Origin: Actinomadura sp. GC306
GTDB lineage: Bacteria > Actinomycetota > Actinomycetes > Streptosporangiales > Streptosporangiaceae
NCBI RefSeq assembly: GCF_004348665.1
Contig: NZ_SMKM01000003.1
Coordinates: forward strand, 1 to 64,000
Direction: 5' to 3'
Length of the DNA: 64,000 nucleotides
Part shown: positions 60,613 through 64,000 of the stretch, in pieces
Layout of the letters: every line of letters begins with the position of its first letter
How positions within the stretch are numbered: position 1 is the stretch's first letter
Notes under the pieces: generated by a model
Database searches by the model: none
What the model was told of the DNA's origin: nothing
Seen by the model: only the letters and a program-made list of their open reading frames with translations
Position numbers and translations under genes: made by a program

Positions 60613-61593
60613 TCAGTCCTCGTAGACGACGGTGACGTGCGGGCCGGCCGGTTCTCCTTGGCAGGTCAGGACCCAGCCCTCGGCGACCTCGTCGTCCTCC
60701 AACGCATCGTTGACGCGCATCTTGACCTCGCCTTCGGTGACCCGCGCCATGCAGGTCGCGCAGTGACCGGACTCGCAGGAGAACGGCGGCGACAGGCCGG
60801 CCCGGCGGGCGCTCTGCAGGACGGTCTCGCCGTCCCGTTGCGCGACGGTCTCCTGCCTGCCGTTCAGCACGATGGTGACCGTGCCCTCCCGCTCGTCGCC
60901 GGACGGCTCCTCCGCCGGAGGTGTGAAGCGCTCGATGAAGATCCGCCCGCGGTCGGCGCCGAGGGCGAGCAGGGCGCTCTCGCACAGGTCCATGAAGGGC
61001 TGCGGGCCGCAGAGGTAGAAGTCGGCGTTCGTGTCGCCTCCGGTGAACTCACGGATCACGGGCTCGGTGACCAGGCCGTCCACGTCGTCCAGGTGGTGGC
61101 GGACCTCCAGGCGTCCGGGATGGCGCTCGGCGAGCTCGGCCAGCCTGGCCGCGAAGATGATCGAGGAGGCATCCCGGTTGGCCGCCAGTATCCGGACCGG
61201 ACGCTCCGTGGCGGCCAGCGCGGTCTTGACCAGGGACAGGATCGGAGTGATTCCGCTTCCGCCGCACAAGGCCACGAGCGGGGCCGAGGTCTCGCGCAGG
61301 CAGAAGGCCCCGGCGGGACGGGTCGTCTCGATGACGTCGCCGGGCTCCAGATTGTCGTGCATCCAGTTGGACACCAGCCCGCCCGGGACCCGCTTCACCG
61401 TCGTCATCAGGTCGGCGTCGGTGGCGGGGGAGCTGGACATGGAGTAGCTGCGCAGCGTCCCGCAGATCTTGATCGTCAGGAACTGCCCGGCCCGGTAGGA
61501 GAACGGGGCGTCGAGCACGAACGTGCGCGTGTCCGCCGTCTCCTGGATGACCAGCTTGATCCGGACCGGATGGAAGCCATGGTCTTGCGCCAT
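60613..61593 (-). CDS. Oxygenase reductase: FAD/NAD domain plus plant-type [2Fe-2S]
   Basis: This 326-residue protein has an N-terminal FAD domain (RSYSMSSSP), an NAD domain (GGSGITPILSLVK, CGPQPFMDL) and a C-terminal plant-type ferredoxin with CESGHCATC and a downstream Cys at TCQGEP. This is the KshB/PaaE layout. It takes electrons from NAD(P)H to Rieske oxygenases and is the only such reductase in the island, so it likely serves both oxygenases. The palindrome at 61620 is 26 bp before its ATG. Confidence 0.93.
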   Translation of the reverse strand: MAQDHGFHPVRIKLVIQETADTRTFVLDAPFSYRAGQFLTIKICGTLRSYSMSSSPATDADLMTTVKRVPGGLVSNWMHDNLEPGDVIETTRPAGAFCLRETSAPLVALCGGSGITPILSLVKTALAATERPVRILAANRDASSIIFAARLAELAERHPGRLEVRHHLDDVDGLVTEPVIREFTGGDTNADFYLCGPQPFMDLCESALLALGADRGRIFIERFTPPAEEPSGDEREGTVTIVLNGRQETVAQRDGETVLQSARRAGLSPPFSCESGHCATCMARVTEGEVKMRVNDALEDDEVAEGWVLTCQGEPAGPHVTVVYED

Positions 61594-61619
61594 GGCTGAA
61601 ATTTAGCTTCTCCGCGTAT

Positions 61620-61634
61620 GAGAGTCCAATTCTC
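61620..61634. promoter_or_regulatory. GAGAATNNNATTCTC operator, site 5
   Basis: GAGAGTCCAATTCTC matches with one mismatch (same left-arm change as site 1). It is 26 bp upstream of the minus-strand reductase operon. Confidence 0.7.
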
Positions 61635-61817
61635 TACCCGGACTCCGTGCCGCGATCGGAGCCTCCTCGTGCCTGCCATGCCTGTCCGCGCCGTCCCGGT
61701 GTGCGTGGCCGGGCGGTACGAGACCGGGGTTGGGGGCGGGGAGACGCTCGGTGGCTCGCCGTCGCGCGGGCTGGAGGCGGTGCCTGCTCCGGAGAGGCAT
61801 TGCGATGCCCGCAAGAT

Positions 61818-61832
61818 GAGAATAAGATTCTC
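61818..61832. promoter_or_regulatory. GAGAATNNNATTCTC operator, site 6
   Basis: GAGAATAAGATTCTC is a perfect match, 22 bp before the amidohydrolase remnant that leads the mutase operon. Confidence 0.78.
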
Positions 61833-61854
61833 GATAAGGGTGAAGGAGATTCTG

Positions 61855-61965
61855 ATGTCACCATGTGAGCTGCCGTATCCGCTGTTCGACGCGGACGACC
61901 ACCTGTACGAGCCGATCTCCCGGCCGGTCGCCGCCGAGGGGATGCGGGACCACTTCCATGACTGA
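61855..61965 (+). pseudogene. Truncated amidohydrolase start serving as leader of the mutase operon
   Basis: This 36-codon ORF encodes CELPYPLFDADDHLYEPIS, the same N-terminus as the amidohydrolase at 10700 (LPYPLFDADNHLYE). The DNA from ctgccg to tacgag matches the other gene at 42 of 43 bases. It keeps its ATG, a GAAGGAG ribosome site and the operator, then ends in a stop overlapping the mutase ATG by 8 bp. It looks like the leftover of an amidohydrolase gene deleted between its start and the mutase, now perhaps a translated leader that couples mutase translation. Confidence 0.75.
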
Positions 61966-63535
61966 CTTCGACCACACCTCGTCGGGGATCCCGCTGCGGC
62001 CGGTCTACGGGCCGGCGGACACGCGGGCCGATCCACCCGAGCCGGGGACGTTCCCGTTCACGCGGGGAAACTACGCCTCCGGCTACCGAGGACGTCTGTG
62101 GACGTTCCGCCAGTACTCGGGGTTCGGCACCGCCGAGGAGTCCAACCGGCGCTACCGCTACCTGCTGGAGCAGGGCGGCACCGGGCTGTCGGTGGCGCTG
62201 GACCTGCCGACCCAGTGCGGGTACGACTCCGATGACCCGGAGGTGATCGACGAGGTCGGCCGGGTGGGCGTCGCGATCGACACGCTCGCCGATGCGGAGG
62301 TGCTCTTCGACGGGATCCCGCTCGACCGGATCAGCACCAGCTTCACCATCAACGGGACGGCCGCGATCCTGCTGGCGTTCTACGTGGCGGCGGCCGAGAA
62401 GAGGGGAGTCCCGCGGGCGAAGCTCACCGGGACGATCCAGAACGACATCCTGAAGGAGTACGCCTCGCGCGGGACGTGGATCTGGCCTCCGGAGCCGTCG
62501 CTGCGGCTGATCGCCGACACGATCGAGTTCTGCGCGGCCGAGGTCCCGAAGTTCAACGCGATCTCGGTGGCCGGGGCGCACTTCCGGGACGCGGGGGCCA
62601 CCGCCGTCCAGGAGATGGCCTTCACCCTCGCCGACGGGGTGACCTACTGCGACACCGTGCTGGAGCGCGGCCGGATGACCATCGACCGGTTCGCGCCGCA
62701 GATCTCGTTCTTCTTCTACACGCACGGCGACTTCTTCGAGGAGATCGCCAAGTACCGGGCTGGCCGGCGGCGCTGGGCGACGATCGTCCGGGAGCGGTAC
62801 GGGGCGACCACCGACAAGGCGTCGATGTTCCGGTTCGGCTGCGTCGCGGGCGGCGCCTCCCTCTACGCGCCGCAGGCGCACAACAACATCGTGCGGGTCG
62901 CCTACGAGGCGATGGCGTCGGTGCTGGGCGGTGTCCAGTCGATGTTCACCGCCGCCTGGGACGAGCCGTTCGCGCTGCCCAGCGAGGAGTCGGCGACGCT
63001 CGCGCTGCGCACGCAGCAGATCCTCGCTCACGAGACCGGCGTCGCCCGCGTCGCGGACCCGCTCGGCGGCTCCTACTTCGTCGAGGCCCTCACCGACGCC
63101 ACCGAGGCCCGCATCGTCGAGATCATGGACGACCTGGACCGGCGCGGCGGCATGGTCCGCGCGATCGAGGACGGCTACCTGCAGGGCCTCATCGCGGACG
63201 AGGCGTACCGGCTCCACCGCGATGTCGAGGACGGCACCCGCCCGGTCGTCGGCGTCAACCGCTTCACGGCGGACGAACCGGCCCCGGAACTGGCGACCTA
63301 CGAGCTGGACGCCGAGGGCCGCGACCGCCAGCTCAAACGGCTGTCCAGGGTGAAGGCCGAGCGCGACCCCGCCGCCGTCCGCCACGCCCTGGCCGCCCTC
63401 TCGAAAGCGGCCGAAGGGACCGACAACCTCATGGGCCCCCTGATCGACTGCTCGGGCGCCTACTGCACCGTCGGTGAGATGGTCGCCGCGCTCAAGGCGG
63501 TCTGGGGCGAGTTCCAGCAACCGGTGGTGTTCTGA
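61958..63535 (+). CDS. Coenzyme-B12 acyl-CoA mutase, large (substrate) subunit
   Basis: This 525-residue protein is the TIM-barrel subunit of a methylmalonyl-CoA-mutase family enzyme without its own B12 domain. Conserved features are [37 protein letters not shown] and [10 protein letters not shown]. Residues that decide substrate are Tyr53 (RQYSGFG) and Arg171 (KEYASRG), equal to Tyr89 and Arg207 of methylmalonyl-CoA mutase. Isobutyryl-CoA mutase has Phe and Gln, and 2-hydroxyisobutyryl-CoA mutase has Ile and Gln. A dicarboxylic (methylmalonyl-like) substrate is therefore likely. The small subunit overlaps by 1 bp. Confidence 0.93.
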   Translation: MTDFDHTSSGIPLRPVYGPADTRADPPEPGTFPFTRGNYASGYRGRLWTFRQYSGFGTAEESNRRYRYLLEQGGTGLSVALDLPTQCGYDSDDPEVIDEVGRVGVAIDTLADAEVLFDGIPLDRISTSFTINGTAAILLAFYVAAAEKRGVPRAKLTGTIQNDILKEYASRGTWIWPPEPSLRLIADTIEFCAAEVPKFNAISVAGAHFRDAGATAVQEMAFTLADGVTYCDTVLERGRMTIDRFAPQISFFFYTHGDFFEEIAKYRAGRRRWATIVRERYGATTDKASMFRFGCVAGGASLYAPQAHNNIVRVAYEAMASVLGGVQSMFTAAWDEPFALPSEESATLALRTQQILAHETGVARVADPLGGSYFVEALTDATEARIVEIMDDLDRRGGMVRAIEDGYLQGLIADEAYRLHRDVEDGTRPVVGVNRFTADEPAPELATYELDAEGRDRQLKRLSRVKAERDPAAVRHALAALSKAAEGTDNLMGPLIDCSGAYCTVGEMVAALKAVWGEFQQPVVF

Positions 63536-63999
63536 TGCCCGCAGTGCCTTTCGAGGGGGGACGACCCCCCACGCCCCCCGGTGCGCCTCCGGCGCATCCC
63601 CGGATTCTGATCGCCAAGCCCGGCCTGGACGGCCATGACCGCGGCGCCAAAGTCGTCGCCCGTGCGCTGCGCGACGCTGGTTACGAGGTCATCTTCACCG
63701 GTATCCGCCAGCGCGTGGAGGACGTCGTGGCGATCGCCGTCCAGGAGGACGTCGCGGTCGTCGGCCTCAGCATCCTGTCCGGCGCGCACCTGGCCCTGAC
63801 CCGCCGCACCATCGAGGCCCTGCGCGCCGCCGACGCGTCCGACATCACCGTGGTCGTCGGCGGGACCATCCCGGCGGGCGACGTGCCCCGGCTCAAGGAC
63901 GCGGGCGCCGCCGCGGTCTTCCCGACCGGCACGCCCCTGGAACAGCTGATAGCGGAGGTCCACGCGCTGACCGCCGCTCCCGCGGAAGGAGGCGCGTGA
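63535..63999 (+). CDS. Coenzyme-B12 acyl-CoA mutase, small cobalamin-binding subunit
   Basis: This 154-residue protein has the B12-binding signature DGHDRG with the cobalt-ligating His34, the GLSILSGAH loop and the GGTIPAGDVPRL segment. A Pro/Gly-rich 22-residue N-terminal tail precedes the fold. It pairs with the large subunit to form the active enzyme. It starts in a TGATG overlap with the large subunit. Its own stop overlaps a GTG that begins another gene beyond the window, perhaps the G-protein chaperone MeaB. Confidence 0.94.
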   Translation: MPAVPFEGGRPPTPPGAPPAHPRILIAKPGLDGHDRGAKVVARALRDAGYEVIFTGIRQRVEDVVAIAVQEDVAVVGLSILSGAHLALTRRTIEALRAADASDITVVVGGTIPAGDVPRLKDAGAAAVFPTGTPLEQLIAEVHALTAAPAEGGA

Positions 64000-64000
64000 T

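Noticed and set aside
61634-63520. 628-codon minus-strand frame antisense to the mutase gene
   Set aside because: The plus strand encodes a complete B12 mutase subunit; the antisense product has no recognisable domain.
61958-63535. Assignment as 2-hydroxyisobutyryl-CoA or isobutyryl-CoA mutase
   Set aside because: Tyr53 and Arg171 match methylmalonyl-type enzymes; the mono-acid mutases have Ile or Phe and Gln at these positions.
1-64000. tRNA, rRNA, CRISPR array or riboswitch
   Set aside because: No cloverleaf-like CCA-ended element, rRNA segment, regularly spaced repeat or recognisable cobalamin riboswitch was found, including upstream of the B12 mutase.

Overview
The window is high-GC, gene-dense DNA with GTG and TTG starts, 4-bp start/stop overlaps, F420-type luciferase-like oxidoreductases, many TetR regulators and a Tat-exported esterase. 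This points to a soil actinobacterium, probably of the Streptosporangiales/Actinomadura type; the genus is inference. No rRNA, tRNA, CRISPR array or intact transposase was seen.

Region 1 (1-17.7 kb) is an acyl-CoA catabolic block. A branched-chain-amino-acid-type (Liv) ABC importer comes first, in which LivH, LivM and LivG are fused into one polypeptide followed by LivF, ending at a strong hairpin. A minus-strand operon follows: MaoC-type hydratase, acyl-CoA synthetase and two acyl-CoA dehydrogenases that look like partners. Next come a TesB-type thioesterase, an amidohydrolase, two luciferase-like oxidoreductases, a hot-dog protein and an enoyl-CoA hydratase. Three of these transcription units share an unusual upstream element, TTGA followed by a WWCGAC-NYCGAW dyad, 37-44 bp before the start codon. 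A perfect 30-bp inverted repeat separates two convergent genes.

Region 2 (17.7-44 kb) is a mosaic of unrelated functions: flavin reductase, TDT-family transporter, class II glutamine amidotransferase, glutamate decarboxylase, cysteine desulfurase, secreted repeat protein, AraC regulator, GH15 hydrolase, STAS protein, an arsenic operon (arsR-acr3-arsC), a BASS-type transporter, an FAD oxidoreductase/membrane protein/TetR operon, and a rifampin-phosphotransferase-like PEP enzyme divergent from a TetR gene. It carries signs of rearrangement: a duplicated pair of small envelope genes (19.4-20.6 and 25.0-26.4 kb), an internally deleted copy of the BASS transporter, a histidine-kinase-like gene lacking both its phospho-acceptor histidine and its ATPase domain, and two frameshifted small ORFs.

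Region 3 (43-64 kb) is a second catabolic island: an SDR dehydrogenase, two Rieske oxygenases, one ferredoxin-type reductase able to serve both, an NTF2-like protein, an EthD-like protein, a carboxymuconolactone-decarboxylase-like protein, an acyl-CoA ligase, a second Liv ABC importer, an enoyl-CoA hydratase and a two-subunit coenzyme-B12 acyl-CoA mutase. The 15-bp palindrome GAGAATNNNATTCTC (up to two mismatches) occurs six times, each at the start of one of these units. I infer one TetR-controlled regulon, most likely governed by the TetR gene that ends one of the operons. Two enzymes of the island have lost textbook catalytic residues: the amidohydrolase has E-x-N for H-x-H, and the HSL-type hydrolase has GERLG for GDSAG. 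The mutase operon begins with a 36-codon remnant of an amidohydrolase gene almost identical to the start of the intact gene at 10.7 kb. The substrate is not identifiable from sequence; the gene set fits uptake, oxygenation, CoA activation, beta-oxidation and carbon-skeleton rearrangement of a cyclic or branched carboxylic acid.
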